Positions 24,866-33,217 of a stretch of DNA of 33,217 nucleotides are shown here, piece by piece (the first letter of the stretch is position 1; the number at the start of each line of letters is the position of its first letter). Both the position numbers and the translations under genes were made by a program. Under the pieces are notes generated by a model. It saw only the letters and a list, made by a program, of their open reading frames with translations, made no database searches and was not told the DNA's origin. This DNA comes from Pseudomonadota bacterium (lineage in GTDB: Bacteria > Pseudomonadota > Alphaproteobacteria > Acetobacterales > Acetobacteraceae). The DNA lies in NCBI GenBank assembly GCA_018971725.1, contig JAGXAE010000009.1, positions 1 to 33,217 of the forward strand, written 5' to 3'.

Positions 24866-25938
24866 TCGAAATTCCATCTTCCGGTACATGCCATTACGAT
24901 ATCAGCTCCAATTCCGCCCTTTGGCTGGAGGAGCAGCGTGCCCGCAGCCTCGCGGATTACGAGATTCTGGACAGCGCGCCGGAAATCTCGTTTGACGATC
25001 TTACTTATCTTGCCGCAAGTTTTTGCAATGCCGCCGCCGCGCTTATATGTTTTTTCACGCCGGACGGGCAATGGGTGAAGGCCAGTTGGGCCGGCACCAC
25101 CCATGCCGCCCGGCTGCATCATTTGCCCCGGCACGCCAAACTGTACGACCCCGGCCTGCACACAAGCGGCGGCATTCTTCTGCAAACCGGCGCTGCCGGG
25201 CCGGACCTCGCGGCCTGCAAGCTGCGTATCCTGGCCGCGGCACCCCTCGCCGCGCCAGACGGGCTGGCGCTCGGCAGCCTTTTGCTGCTGGACCGGCGCG
25301 AGCGCGCCCTGACCGATGGCCAGCTTGCGACACTTTCAAAACTTACCGCGCAAACCACGCGGCTTCTTGAATTGCGCCGAACCCTGGTGGGGCTTTCCGA
25401 AGCCAATGCGCGGCTTGGCCAGCAAAACATGACCGACGCGCTCACCGGCATTCCCAACCGCCGTGCTTACGACCACAGGCTGGCGGTGGAAGTCTCGCGC
25501 GCCGGGCGCACCGGCGACGCGCTTTGCCTGCTGCTCGCGGATATCGACCAGTTCAAAGCCTATAACGACGAATATGGCCACCCGGCGGGAGACACGGCGC
25601 TGCAATGCGTGGCAAGGCTGCTGCGCGGGGCGCTGCGCCCGTACGACTTTTTGGCCCGCTATGGCGGCGAGGAATTCGCCATCGTGCTACCCTCAACAGA
25701 CCTGACGGACGCCCTGATGGTGGCGGAACGCATCCGCGCTTTGGTCGCGGGCGCGGACCTGCCGCATCGCAAGCTCAGCGTTTCCCTTGGCGTGTCACGG
25801 CTGGATATCGAATCCGGCCCCCGGGCGCTGATGCTGGCGGCCGATAATGGCTTGTACCGGGCAAAGGCCGCGGGCCGGAACAAAGTGGTGATCGGCAAAT
25901 TGCGGGAAGATGACGTGGCCGGTTCCGCGCGGGCCTGA
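24853..25938 (+). CDS. GAF-GGDEF diguanylate cyclase
   Basis: A 361-residue soluble enzyme that makes cyclic di-GMP from two GTP. A GAF-like sensor domain spans about 28-178 (ILDSAPEISFDDLTYLAASF, KASWAGTTHAARL), followed by a short coiled linker. The GGDEF domain covers about 192-350: DALTGIPNRRAYD, LLADIDQFKAYND, then the active-site loop GGEEF (271-275). The inhibitory I-site RPYD is present at 262-265, five residues before it, so product feedback is likely. No EAL domain is attached. The signal sensed by the GAF domain is unknown. GGAGAAAGG is 11 bases upstream, slightly far from the start. Confidence 0.93.
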   Translation: MSGLIEIPSSGTCHYDISSNSALWLEEQRARSLADYEILDSAPEISFDDLTYLAASFCNAAAALICFFTPDGQWVKASWAGTTHAARLHHLPRHAKLYDPGLHTSGGILLQTGAAGPDLAACKLRILAAAPLAAPDGLALGSLLLLDRRERALTDGQLATLSKLTAQTTRLLELRRTLVGLSEANARLGQQNMTDALTGIPNRRAYDHRLAVEVSRAGRTGDALCLLLADIDQFKAYNDEYGHPAGDTALQCVARLLRGALRPYDFLARYGGEEFAIVLPSTDLTDALMVAERIRALVAGADLPHRKLSVSLGVSRLDIESGPRALMLAADNGLYRAKAAGRNKVVIGKLREDDVAGSARA

Positions 25939-25955
25939 ACGCGCGAAGGGCTGGT

Positions 25956-27200
25956 TTAGAACAACCCCGCGCCGGAGAGGCCGCCATAAACCCCCAGCCC
26001 CGCCGTGATCACCGAAAGCGTTATGGTGAGGCCGGCATACCAGCCGCGCAGCCGCACCGCGGGGGGCAGAGATTTCAACCCCAGCATCACCAGGAAGCCG
26101 AGCACCAGCGGCAGCAACAACGCGTTCATCACCTCCACGGCGATGTTCAGGATGACGAGATTCGGCACCACGCCCACCAACACGGCCCCGCAAATGAGGC
26201 AGGCCGCATAAACTCCGTAGAACCACTTGGCGCGGAAAGGATGGTCCTCCAGCGAGCGGCGATAGCCCGTGACCTCACCGAGCCCCCAGGCCAGCGCCAG
26301 AGAGGCGACGATGGAAGCAACCAGCCCCGCCCCCAGCACGCCGATGCCGAAGATCAGCTTGCCCATGGTGACGCCCAAATACGGGATAAGCGCCGCCGTG
26401 ATATCGCCCACGGTATTAAGGTTGGCATTAGGGTTTTTCAGCCCGATCGTGGCGGCGGTCGAGATCAGCACAGCGGCCATCACCAACTGGGTGACGACGG
26501 AGCCGATCGCCGTATCCCATTTCGCATAGCGAAAATCCGCCGGCGATAGTTTCTTATCCGCGATGGCGGATTGCTGGTAGAAAATCATCCAGGGCATGAT
26601 CACCGCGCCGATATTCGCGGCGACGAGATACAGATAATTCTTGTTGGCCAGAGCGGGTTGCAGCATCTGCGATGCAATCTGGTGGCCGTCCGGCTTCGAG
26701 ACGAAGGCGATGACGAAGAACACAAACTCGAACAATCCCAATGCCATCGCCACGCGTTCCACCCGGCGGTAGGAGCCGGTGAACGCCACAACCAGTAGAA
26801 ACAGAACGGAAAGGCCCAAGGTAACGGGGCGCGGCACGCCATAAAGCTCCCCTACCCCCGCAACGCCGGAAAATTCCGACAGCAGCGCGCCCACGGTGGC
26901 CACGGCCAGCCCAGCGGCGGAAAGCCAGGCCCAGCCTTTGCCAAATGTGTCACGGATCAGCTCGCCATGCCCCTTGCCGGTAAAAATACCCAGCCGCACG
27001 GTAAGCTCCTGCACAACATACAGGATAGGCATGAGCAGGAATTGCAGCAGCAGCAGCCTGTAGCCCCAGGCCACACCGGATTGCGAGGCTGTGATGATGC
27101 TGCCCACCTCGGTATCGGCCAGCATGACGACAAGCCCCGGCCCAAACACAGCCATGAACGGCAGGGCAACGCGGCGAGCAGACGAAGCGGTTTCCGACAC
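25956..27200 (-). CDS. Nramp-family divalent metal transporter, divergent branch
   Basis: A 414-residue, eleven-helix transporter of the Nramp (SLC11) superfamily. The TM1 metal site, DPGN in classical MntH, is replaced by ADTEVGSI (Asp29 kept, Asn lost, about two residues longer). TM6 reads IGAVIMPWMIFYQQS: the Ala and Met of the canonical AxxMPH are kept (199, 202) but His is Trp204. So it is not a standard MntH, and the cation (Mn, Fe, Mg or other) is open. The start is GTG 27200 with AAGGA six bases upstream. A Fur-like box lies at 27221-27235. It faces the diguanylate cyclase gene tail to tail. Confidence 0.88.
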   Translation of the reverse strand: MSETASSARRVALPFMAVFGPGLVVMLADTEVGSIITASQSGVAWGYRLLLLQFLLMPILYVVQELTVRLGIFTGKGHGELIRDTFGKGWAWLSAAGLAVATVGALLSEFSGVAGVGELYGVPRPVTLGLSVLFLLVVAFTGSYRRVERVAMALGLFEFVFFVIAFVSKPDGHQIASQMLQPALANKNYLYLVAANIGAVIMPWMIFYQQSAIADKKLSPADFRYAKWDTAIGSVVTQLVMAAVLISTAATIGLKNPNANLNTVGDITAALIPYLGVTMGKLIFGIGVLGAGLVASIVASLALAWGLGEVTGYRRSLEDHPFRAKWFYGVYAACLICGAVLVGVVPNLVILNIAVEVMNALLLPLVLGFLVMLGLKSLPPAVRLRGWYAGLTITLSVITAGLGVYGGLSGAGLF

Positions 27201-27220
27201 GGCAATTCCTTACTTGCAAT

Positions 27221-27235
27221 TGAGAATAATTTTCA
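27221..27235 (-). promoter_or_regulatory. Fur-type operator upstream of the Nramp gene
   Basis: TGAGAATAATTTTCA matches the 7-1-7 Fur consensus TGATAATnATTATCA in 12 of 14 specified positions, and the flanks extend the palindrome to TTGAGAATAATTTTCAA. It lies 20 bases upstream of the GTG and overlaps a possible -10 (TATTCT). Fur, its manganese-sensing relative Mur, or MntR could bind; sequence cannot choose. Confidence 0.65.
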
Positions 27236-27279
27236 ACAACCGAGCGCGTAATGCACTCCGCCCCGTCTGTCAATGCGAC

Positions 27280-28107
27280 TTAATGCTGTGTTTTAGGGCA
27301 ATAAAAGCTACTGCGGCCGGATTGGGTGATCTGCTTCACCCCCGCGCAGGCAGGCGGGCCTGGGCAACGCTCGCACGGCTCGCCGGTGCGGCCATAAACC
27401 TTCCAGGCATGCTGGAAATAGCCCAATTCGCCGCTCGGCTGCACGTAATCACGCAAGGATGATCCGCCCGCCGCAATCGCCTCAATCAGCGTGGCGCGCA
27501 CGGCCTGGGCCAGCGCCTCCAGCCTCGGGCGGGAGATTTTTCCCGCGGCACGGGTGGGCAGTATCCCCGCGCGGAACAAGGCCTCGCTGGCATAGATATT
27601 CCCGATCCCCGCCACCACATGCTGGTCCAGCAGCACGGCTTTTATGGGTGCTGTGCGCCCCTTCACCACCCCGGCCAGATAAGCCCCGGAAAATTCGTTG
27701 CCCAGCGGCTCCGGCCCCATGCCCGCCAGCAGCTTGTGGGAATCCTCATCCATAGTGCGCACCAGGTCCAGCGCCCCGAACCGGCGCGGGTCCACAAAAC
27801 CCACGCGCCCGCCATCCTCGGTCTCTATGGTCAGGTGTTCATGCGCCGCCTCTGGCTTGTCCAGCAGCATCCGGCCGGACATGCCGAGATGAATCAGCAT
27901 GGACCAGCCGTTATCCAGCCGCATCAGCATGAATTTGCCGCGCCTGCGGAAGCCAAGCACCACCGCGCCCGTCAGCACGCGCGGCAATTCCGGGGGCACG
28001 GGCCAACGAATATCGGCACGGCGCAGAATGGCGCGGCTTATGCGCCGGCCGGTCAGGTGACCGTCCAGCCCGCGCATCACGGTTTCAACCTCGGGGAGTT
28101 CCGGCAT
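27280..28107 (-). CDS. mutM: Formamidopyrimidine-DNA glycosylase
   Basis: MutM (Fpg) removes 8-oxoguanine and ring-opened purines and nicks the strand by beta,delta-elimination. The catalytic N-terminus [10 protein letters not shown] (Pro2, Glu3) and Lys58 in RRRGKFM are intact, as is the helix-two-turn-helix region ending in [17 protein letters not shown] (162-178). The C-terminal zinc finger is unusual: cysteines at 245, 248, 254 and 270, ending FYCPKTQH, so the fourth canonical cysteine (CPxC) is Thr. The product is 275 residues, normal length. Its ATG is 26 bases from the divergent ubiE start. Confidence 0.96.
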   Translation of the reverse strand: MPELPEVETVMRGLDGHLTGRRISRAILRRADIRWPVPPELPRVLTGAVVLGFRRRGKFMLMRLDNGWSMLIHLGMSGRMLLDKPEAAHEHLTIETEDGGRVGFVDPRRFGALDLVRTMDEDSHKLLAGMGPEPLGNEFSGAYLAGVVKGRTAPIKAVLLDQHVVAGIGNIYASEALFRAGILPTRAAGKISRPRLEALAQAVRATLIEAIAAGGSSLRDYVQPSGELGYFQHAWKVYGRTGEPCERCPGPPACAGVKQITQSGRSSFYCPKTQH

Positions 28108-28133
28108 GGCGAAACAAGGCTATAAAGGCGCCC

Positions 28134-28886
28134 ATGAGCCAGAGCAATGAAGGCGATACCGCCGATTTCGGTTTCCGTTCCGTACCCCGAGAGGAGAAAA
28201 GCTCCCTGGTCAGGGAGGTGTTCGACTCCGTGGCGGGCAAGTACGACATCATGAACGACCTGATGTCGCTCGGCATCCACCGGCTCTGGAAGCGCGAGTT
28301 CCTCAACGCCCTGGACCCGCGCCCGCACCACAAGCTGCTGGACCTCGCGGCGGGCACGGGGGACATCACCTTCGGCTGGCTGAAGCGCGGCGGCGGGCCG
28401 GTGGTGATGTCGGACATCAACAATTCCATGCTGAACGTGGGGCGGGACCGCGCCACCGCCAACGGCTATCTGGGCGATATCGAATTGCTGGTGGCGGACG
28501 CGGAAAATCTGCCGCTGCCGGATGGCCATTTCGACCGCGTTTCCATGGCGTTCGGCCTGCGCAACTGCACCAACAAGCAGAAGGTGATCGAGGAGGCCTT
28601 CCGCCTTTTAAGCCCCGGCGGACGCTTCTTGGTGCTGGAATTCTCCAAGCTACAAATCGCTGGGTTGGAAAAACTCTACGATGCCTGGTCCTTCCAGGCT
28701 CTACCCAAAATCGGCGGCGTTATCGCCAAGGATAGCGACAGCTACCAGTATCTGGCCGAGAGCATCCGCATGTTCCCGCCGCAGGAGGAGCTGAAACGCA
28801 TGTTCGAGGCGGCAGGATTTGAACGCGTGAGCGTCCGCAACCTCTCCGGCGGCATCGCCGCCATTCATGCGGGCTGGAAACTGTGA
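28134..28886 (+). CDS. ubiE: Ubiquinone/menaquinone biosynthesis C-methyltransferase
   Basis: UbiE carries out the SAM-dependent C-methylation in ubiquinone (and menaquinone) synthesis. The 250-residue protein has VFDSVAGKYDIMNDLMSLGIHRLWK (29-53), the SAM motif LLDLAAGTGDITF (68-80), and the UbiE signature YQYLAESIRMFP (205-216). FGLRNCTNKQKVIEEAFRLL is also typical. AAAGG sits about six bases before the ATG. It overlaps coaBC by GTGA. In many alphaproteobacteria ubiB follows ubiE; here it does not. Confidence 0.97.
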   Translation: MSQSNEGDTADFGFRSVPREEKSSLVREVFDSVAGKYDIMNDLMSLGIHRLWKREFLNALDPRPHHKLLDLAAGTGDITFGWLKRGGGPVVMSDINNSMLNVGRDRATANGYLGDIELLVADAENLPLPDGHFDRVSMAFGLRNCTNKQKVIEEAFRLLSPGGRFLVLEFSKLQIAGLEKLYDAWSFQALPKIGGVIAKDSDSYQYLAESIRMFPPQEELKRMFEAAGFERVSVRNLSGGIAAIHAGWKL

Positions 28887-30064
28887 AACGCATCCTGCTC
28901 ATCGTCACGGGCGGCATTGCCGCCTATAAGGCGCTGGAGCTGGTGCGCCTGGCCACCAAAGCGGGCATCGGCGTCACCGCCGTGCTCACCAAATCCGGCG
29001 CGCAATTCGTCACCCCGCTCTCTTTGCAGGCACTCACCGAGAACAAGGTCTATCAGGACCTGTTTTCCCTCACCGACGAAAGCGAGATGGGGCATATCGA
29101 GCTGTCCCGCTCGGCGGATCTGGTGGTGGTGGCCCCCGCCACGGCGGATATCCTCGCCAAAATGGCCGCCGGGCTGGCGGATGACCTCGCCAGCACCCTC
29201 CTTCTGGCCACCGACAAGCCCGTGCTGGTGGCCCCGGCCATGAATGTGCGCATGTGGCAGCACCCGGCCACCGAGGCCAACATGGCTTTGCTGAAGCAAC
29301 GCGGCGTGAAAGTGGTGGAGCCGGATGAAGGCCCGATGGCCTGCGGCGAATATGGCCCCGGGCGCCTTGCCGAGCCGCCGGAAATCCTCGCCGCCATCCA
29401 GGCCGCGCTGAATAACGGGCCGTTGCAGGGCAAGCACGCCATCGTCACCTCCGGCCCCACCCATGAGCCGATCGACCCGGTGCGCTTCATCGCCAACCGT
29501 TCCTCCGGGCGCCAGGGCCACGCCATCGCCTCGGCTTTGGCGGCGCTGGGGGCCCGCGTCACCCTTATCTCCGGCCCCGTCGCCCTGCCAGACCCTCTGG
29601 GGCTCACCACCGTGCATGTGGAAACCGCCCGCGAGATGCAGGCGGCGGTGCAGGCCGCCCTGCCGGCGGATATCGCCATCTGCGCCGCCGCCGTGGGGGA
29701 TTGGCGCACCGAAACCGAGGCCGGGCAGAAGATCAAAAAAGATGGCGGCGCGGCGCCTACCCTGATTTTGGCCGAAAACCCGGATATTCTGGCGGGCATT
29801 TCCGCCCCCGGCCCGCAGCGCCCGCGCCTCGTCGTCGGCTTCGCCGCGGAAACGGAGAAGCTCGCGGAACACGCTACAGCCAAACGCGCCCGCAAGGGGT
29901 GCGACTGGCTGGTGGCGAATAATGTCGGCGGCACCGGCATTATGGGCGGCAACGAGAACGAGGTGCTGCTACTGACCGGCACCGGCAGCGAGCACTGGGA
30001 CCGCATGAACAAACTGGCGGTGGCGCAGAAGCTCGCCGCGAAGATTGGAGAATATTTCGCATGA
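28883..30064 (+). CDS. coaBC: Bifunctional phosphopantothenoylcysteine decarboxylase/phosphopantothenate-cysteine ligase
   Basis: CoaBC makes 4'-phosphopantetheine for coenzyme A: CoaB joins cysteine to phosphopantothenate and CoaC decarboxylates the product. The 393-residue fusion has the FMN-binding CoaC half, with [15 protein letters not shown] (8-22), His71 in [18 protein letters not shown] (118-125) and the active Cys154 in [12 protein letters not shown]. The CoaB half starts near 183, with [20 protein letters not shown] and AAVGDWR. The start is GTG 28883, overlapping the ubiE stop; its stop overlaps the dut start (ATGA). Confidence 0.97.
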   Translation: MKRILLIVTGGIAAYKALELVRLATKAGIGVTAVLTKSGAQFVTPLSLQALTENKVYQDLFSLTDESEMGHIELSRSADLVVVAPATADILAKMAAGLADDLASTLLLATDKPVLVAPAMNVRMWQHPATEANMALLKQRGVKVVEPDEGPMACGEYGPGRLAEPPEILAAIQAALNNGPLQGKHAIVTSGPTHEPIDPVRFIANRSSGRQGHAIASALAALGARVTLISGPVALPDPLGLTTVHVETAREMQAAVQAALPADIAICAAAVGDWRTETEAGQKIKKDGGAAPTLILAENPDILAGISAPGPQRPRLVVGFAAETEKLAEHATAKRARKGCDWLVANNVGGTGIMGGNENEVLLLTGTGSEHWDRMNKLAVAQKLAAKIGEYFA

Positions 30065-30510
30065 AATCTGTTGGCGTAAAAATTCTTCGCCTGCCGCATG
30101 GCGAGGGGCTGGACCTGCCTGCTTATGCCACGCTCGGCGCCGCGGGAGCGGACCTTCTGGCCGCTGTGCAATCACCCGTCACCATCGCCCCCGGCAAGCG
30201 CGCCCTCATTCCCACCGGCTTCTGCATCGCCCTGCCAGAAGGCTATGAGTTGCAGGTGCGCCCGCGCTCAGGGCTCGCGCTGAAAAACGGCATCACTTTG
30301 CCCAATTCTCCCGGCACAATCGATGAGGATTATCGCGGCGAGGTCGGCGTCATTGTTCTAAACACCGGCGATGCACCGTTCGAGGTGACGCGCGGCATGC
30401 GCATCGCCCAGGCGGTGCTGGCCCCGGTGGTGCGCGCGGCTTGGGAAGAAGTCTCGGATCTCAACGAAACCAAACGCGGCGCGGGGGGGTTCGGTTCTAC
30501 CGGGCATTAA
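30061..30510 (+). CDS. dut: dUTP diphosphatase
   Basis: Dut hydrolyses dUTP to dUMP, keeping uracil out of DNA and feeding dTMP synthesis. The 149-residue trimeric dUTPase has all five motifs: GAAGADLLA (26-34), RPRSGLALK (67-75), [11 protein letters not shown] (84-94) with the catalytic Asp90, RIAQAVL (114-120), and the C-terminal [10 protein letters not shown] arm (139-148). It is the last gene of the overlapping ubiE-coaBC-dut unit. Confidence 0.97.
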   Translation: MKSVGVKILRLPHGEGLDLPAYATLGAAGADLLAAVQSPVTIAPGKRALIPTGFCIALPEGYELQVRPRSGLALKNGITLPNSPGTIDEDYRGEVGVIVLNTGDAPFEVTRGMRIAQAVLAPVVRAAWEEVSDLNETKRGAGGFGSTGH

Positions 30511-30618
30511 CCCGCCGCTCAGTTCATTTCTGTCATGAAAGCGCAATTCATTCCCCGGTGACAAACCCCCGCCACATGGCTAAGGGGGCAAGACACCCAC
30601 CCGAAGCCAGGCGGCCCG

Positions 30619-32346
30619 ATGCGAAATTATACCCCCCCTGCCCTGGCTGGGCACCGCATTCCCAACCGCTTCGACGGCGCGGCCATGCTCGTGGTCCTGG
30701 GGTTGCTCATCGCGCTGGTAGAGGTTGGGCGCACCACCATCAACATGCCGATCGCGCAGATCGAAAACACGCCCATCCATCTAAGCCCGGACTGGCTGCC
30801 TTATTACGCACTGCGCTCCACCGCGCGCATGTTTGCCGCCCTGCTGTTCTCGCTGTTTTTCACCTTCACCTACGCGACGGTTGCGGCAAAATCGCGCCGC
30901 GCCGGGATGGTGCTCATCCCCATCCTGGACATTCTGCAATCCGTGCCCATTCTGGGCTTCCTCACCTTCACCACGGTGTTTTTCCTGCATCTTTTCCCCG
31001 GGCGGGTGATGGGCGCGGAGCTGGCCTCGGTATTCGTGATCTTCACCAGCCAGGCCTGGAACATGGCCTTCAGCTTCTACCAGTCCCTCACCACCCTGCC
31101 GGCGGATTTGCAGGAGGCTTCGCGCAGTTTCCGCCTTTCACCCTGGCAGCGCTTCTGGAAGTTGGATGTGCCCTTCGCCATGCCCGGCCTCGTCTGGAAC
31201 ACCATGCTCTCAATGTCCGGCGGCTGGTTCTTCGTGGTGGCGTCGGAGGCCGTGACGGTCGGCAACACCCAGTTCACTTTGCCCGGCATCGGCTCCTACG
31301 TGGCGGTGGCGCTGGAAAAGAAAGACCTGACCGCCATCCTCTACGCCATCCTGGCCATGTTGGTGGTGATTTTGCTCTACGATCAGTTGCTGTTCCGCCC
31401 GCTGGTCGCGTGGTCCGGCAAATTCCGGTTCGAGACCACGGCCGCCATCTCCGGCCCAGAGCCCTGGATGCTGAAGCTGCTGCGCCGCGCCGCCTTGTTC
31501 CGCGCCATCGGTGAAACAATTGGGGGCGGTTTCGAGACCATCTTCAGGCTCCGCCTTTCCTTCCGCCAGCCGGGCCAGGTGGATGAAACCAGTGAACCCT
31601 CGCCCGTCGTGGATGGCGTCTGGTTTCTGATGATCGCCGCCGTGGCGATCTATGCCGGCTGGAACATCGTTAACTATGTGTCCACCACCCTGCATTGGCA
31701 CGATCTGTTCACCGCGCTGCTGATGGGGGTTTACACGGCCATCCGCGTTTCGGTGCTGATGATCATCGCCGCCGCCATCTGGGTGCCGGTGGGGGTGTGG
31801 ATCGGGCTGCGGCCAAAAGCCACGCGCATCGCCCAGCCCATCGCGCAATTTTTGGCTGCCTTCCCGGCCAATCTGCTGTTTCCGCCGGTGGTGCTGGCCA
31901 TCGTGTATTTCCACGTCAACCCGAATATCTGGCTGACGCCGCTCATGCTGATCGGCACGCAATGGTACGTGCTGTTCAACGTGATCGCGGGTGCCGCCGC
32001 CTTTCCGGGAGACATGAAGGAGGCCGTGGCGAATTTCCAGATTCATGGCCTGCTCTGGTGGCGCAAGGTGATGATCCCCGGCATCCTGCCGTACTTCATC
32101 ACCGGCGCGCTCACCGCATCGGGTGGGGCGTGGAACGCCTCCATCGTCGCCGAAGTGGCAAGCTGGGGGCATGAGCAGCTCGCGGCACAGGGGTTGGGCG
32201 CCTATATCGCCCAGGCCACGGCGGCGGGTAACACGCCGCGCGTTGTTTTGGGGGTGGCGGTGATGGCCAGTTTCGTGATCCTCTTCAACCGCATCCTGTG
32301 GCGGCCGCTTTACGCCTACGCCGTCCGCCGCACCACGCTGGGGTAA
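30619..32346 (+). CDS. Two-domain ABC transporter permease (NitT/TauT-like)
   Basis: A 575-residue fusion of two binding-protein-dependent permease domains. The first covers about 60-275 and the second about 335-570, each with about six helices. Each has an EAA-type loop that contacts the ATPase: EASRSFRLSPWQRFWKLDVP (166-185) and EAVANFQIHGLLWWRKVMIP (about 467-486). This resembles the two-domain permeases annotated for nitrate, sulfonate or bicarbonate uptake. The cargo is unknown and no substrate-binding protein is in view. The gene starts 108 bases after dut, with AGGCGG near the ATG, and ends five bases before the ATPase gene. Confidence 0.9.
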   Translation: MRNYTPPALAGHRIPNRFDGAAMLVVLGLLIALVEVGRTTINMPIAQIENTPIHLSPDWLPYYALRSTARMFAALLFSLFFTFTYATVAAKSRRAGMVLIPILDILQSVPILGFLTFTTVFFLHLFPGRVMGAELASVFVIFTSQAWNMAFSFYQSLTTLPADLQEASRSFRLSPWQRFWKLDVPFAMPGLVWNTMLSMSGGWFFVVASEAVTVGNTQFTLPGIGSYVAVALEKKDLTAILYAILAMLVVILLYDQLLFRPLVAWSGKFRFETTAAISGPEPWMLKLLRRAALFRAIGETIGGGFETIFRLRLSFRQPGQVDETSEPSPVVDGVWFLMIAAVAIYAGWNIVNYVSTTLHWHDLFTALLMGVYTAIRVSVLMIIAAAIWVPVGVWIGLRPKATRIAQPIAQFLAAFPANLLFPPVVLAIVYFHVNPNIWLTPLMLIGTQWYVLFNVIAGAAAFPGDMKEAVANFQIHGLLWWRKVMIPGILPYFITGALTASGGAWNASIVAEVASWGHEQLAAQGLGAYIAQATAAGNTPRVVLGVAVMASFVILFNRILWRPLYAYAVRRTTLG

Positions 32347-32351
32347 TCGCC

Positions 32352-33217
32352 ATGGACCAGATCACCACGCCGCTCGTTACCGTGCGCCATTGCCGCCAGG
32401 CCTACCATAAGGAGGCCAGCGCCGACCTCGTGGTGCTGGATGATGTGAACCTCACTTTGCAGGAAGGCGAGATCGTCGCTCTGCTCGGGCGCTCGGGCTC
32501 CGGCAAATCCACGCTGCTGCGCATCGTCGCCGGGCTGCTGAAGCCCACCTCCGGCGAGGTGAACTGGCGAGGCGCACCGCTGAAAGGCCCCGCCCCCGGC
32601 GTGGCGATGGTGTTCCAGAGCTTCGCCCTGTTCCCCTGGCTCACCGTGCAGGAAAATGTGGAGCTCGGCCTGGAGGCCCTGGGGGTGAAACGGGACGACC
32701 GCGAGGAACGTTCGGAGGAGGCGATCGACCTCATCGGCCTGGGCGGTTACGACGGCGCCTACCCCAAGGAATTATCAGGCGGCATGCGCCAGCGCGTGGG
32801 GCTGGCACGCGCCCTGGTGGTTCACCCGGACCTCTTGCTGATGGACGAGCCCTTTTCGGCCCTGGACGTGCTGACCGCCGAGACCCTGCGCACCGACCTC
32901 ATCGATCTCTGGATGGACGGCAAGCTGCCAGTGAAATCCATCCTGATCGTAACGCATAACATCGAGGAGGCGGTGCTGATGGCGGACCGCATCCTGGTAT
33001 TCTCCTCCAACCCTGGCCGGGTGGCGCATGAGTTGCGCGTGCCCTTCACCCACCCACGCAACCGCTTCGACCCCGCCTTCCGCCAGATGGTGGACGATAT
33101 TTACGGCATCATGACCCGCCGCAAAGCGCCGGAGGTGCACGCCGCCGCCGCTGCCCCCAACCCATTCGCCCACCCTCTGCACCCGGTTGGCACCAACCTG
33201 ATGGCGGGCCTGCTGGA
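32352..33217 (+). CDS. ABC transporter ATP-binding protein, C-terminus cut by window end
   Basis: The frame runs from ATG 32352 off the window with no stop (288 codons seen). It encodes the ATPase partner of the two-domain permease. Visible motifs are Walker A GRSGSGKST (46-54), Q-loop VFQSFALFPWLTV, signature LSGGMRQR (141-148), Walker B LLLMDEP (Asp165, Glu166) and the H-loop His202 in VTHN. After the nucleotide-binding domain the sequence continues with NPFAHPLHPVGTNLMAGLL, which looks like the start of the AAA-associated C-terminal domain of NitT/TauT-like ATPases. That domain is outside the window. Confidence 0.93.
   Translation, partial: MDQITTPLVTVRHCRQAYHKEASADLVVLDDVNLTLQEGEIVALLGRSGSGKSTLLRIVAGLLKPTSGEVNWRGAPLKGPAPGVAMVFQSFALFPWLTVQENVELGLEALGVKRDDREERSEEAIDLIGLGGYDGAYPKELSGGMRQRVGLARALVVHPDLLLMDEPFSALDVLTAETLRTDLIDLWMDGKLPVKSILIVTHNIEEAVLMADRILVFSSNPGRVAHELRVPFTHPRNRFDPAFRQMVDDIYGIMTRRKAPEVHAAAAAPNPFAHPLHPVGTNLMAGLL

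Noticed and set aside
27269-27274. TTGACA on the minus strand as the -35 of the Nramp promoter
   Set aside because: At 16-18 bases downstream the sequence is TTACGC/TACGCG, a poor -10; the TATTCT in the Fur box is a better candidate.

Overview
The window is a dense, high-GC stretch of a Gram-negative chromosome. It carries about 32 protein genes on both strands, no gene-free stretch over 300 bases, and no tRNA, rRNA, CRISPR array or intact transposase that I can see. Gene content fits an alphaproteobacterium: hfq-hflX, Bpt-type aminoacyl-tRNA-protein transferase, lpxK-waaA with a DUF374 acyltransferase, ELM1-like protein, ubiE-coaBC-dut. The style suggests Rhodospirillales, perhaps Acetobacteraceae. 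That placement is inference; no marker sequence was searched.

Layout. 1-4000 (minus): a lipid A/Kdo operon read right to left (DUF374 acyltransferase, waaA, start of lpxK), then a BrkB/YihY membrane protein and an alpha/beta hydrolase. 3900-7000 (plus): a GT87-type membrane glycosyltransferase, an RDD protein, bpt and a lipocalin. 7100-9930 (minus): an ELM1-family protein coupled to a 628-residue protein I do not recognise. 10000-13000: a zinc acylase of the AstE/AspA type converging on a CLC chloride transporter with CBS domains. 13000-15460 (minus): hfq, hflX and an inositol-monophosphatase-family gene, with mntR divergent from hfq. 16100-18010 (minus): an LpxR-type lipid A deacylase and a DsbA/FrnE oxidoreductase. 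18130-21412: grpE (plus) and a large YhdP/AsmA-like envelope protein (minus). 21430-25940 (plus): glnE, bcp and a GAF-GGDEF diguanylate cyclase. 25950-28110 (minus): an Nramp-family transporter behind a Fur-like box, and mutM. 28130-33217 (plus): ubiE-coaBC-dut with overlapping stops and starts, then a two-domain ABC permease and its ATPase, cut by the window end.

Themes. Outer-membrane and lipid A biology recurs: LpxK, WaaA, DUF374, LpxR, YhdP and the lipocalin. Metal homeostasis appears as MntR, Fur and an Nramp relative. Most of the window is housekeeping.

Most interesting non-genic signals: (i) two copies of a hairpin repeat near 12.9 and 16.2 kb, with a compensatory base pair between copies and ends that supply stop codons to three neighbouring genes; (ii) an 11-G run early in the CLC gene, with two candidate start codons in different frames upstream; (iii) small perfect inverted repeats in the leaders of grpE and hfq. 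The best candidate for undescribed biology among the proteins is the ELM1-linked 628-residue protein. I see no clear new multi-gene defence or mobile system.
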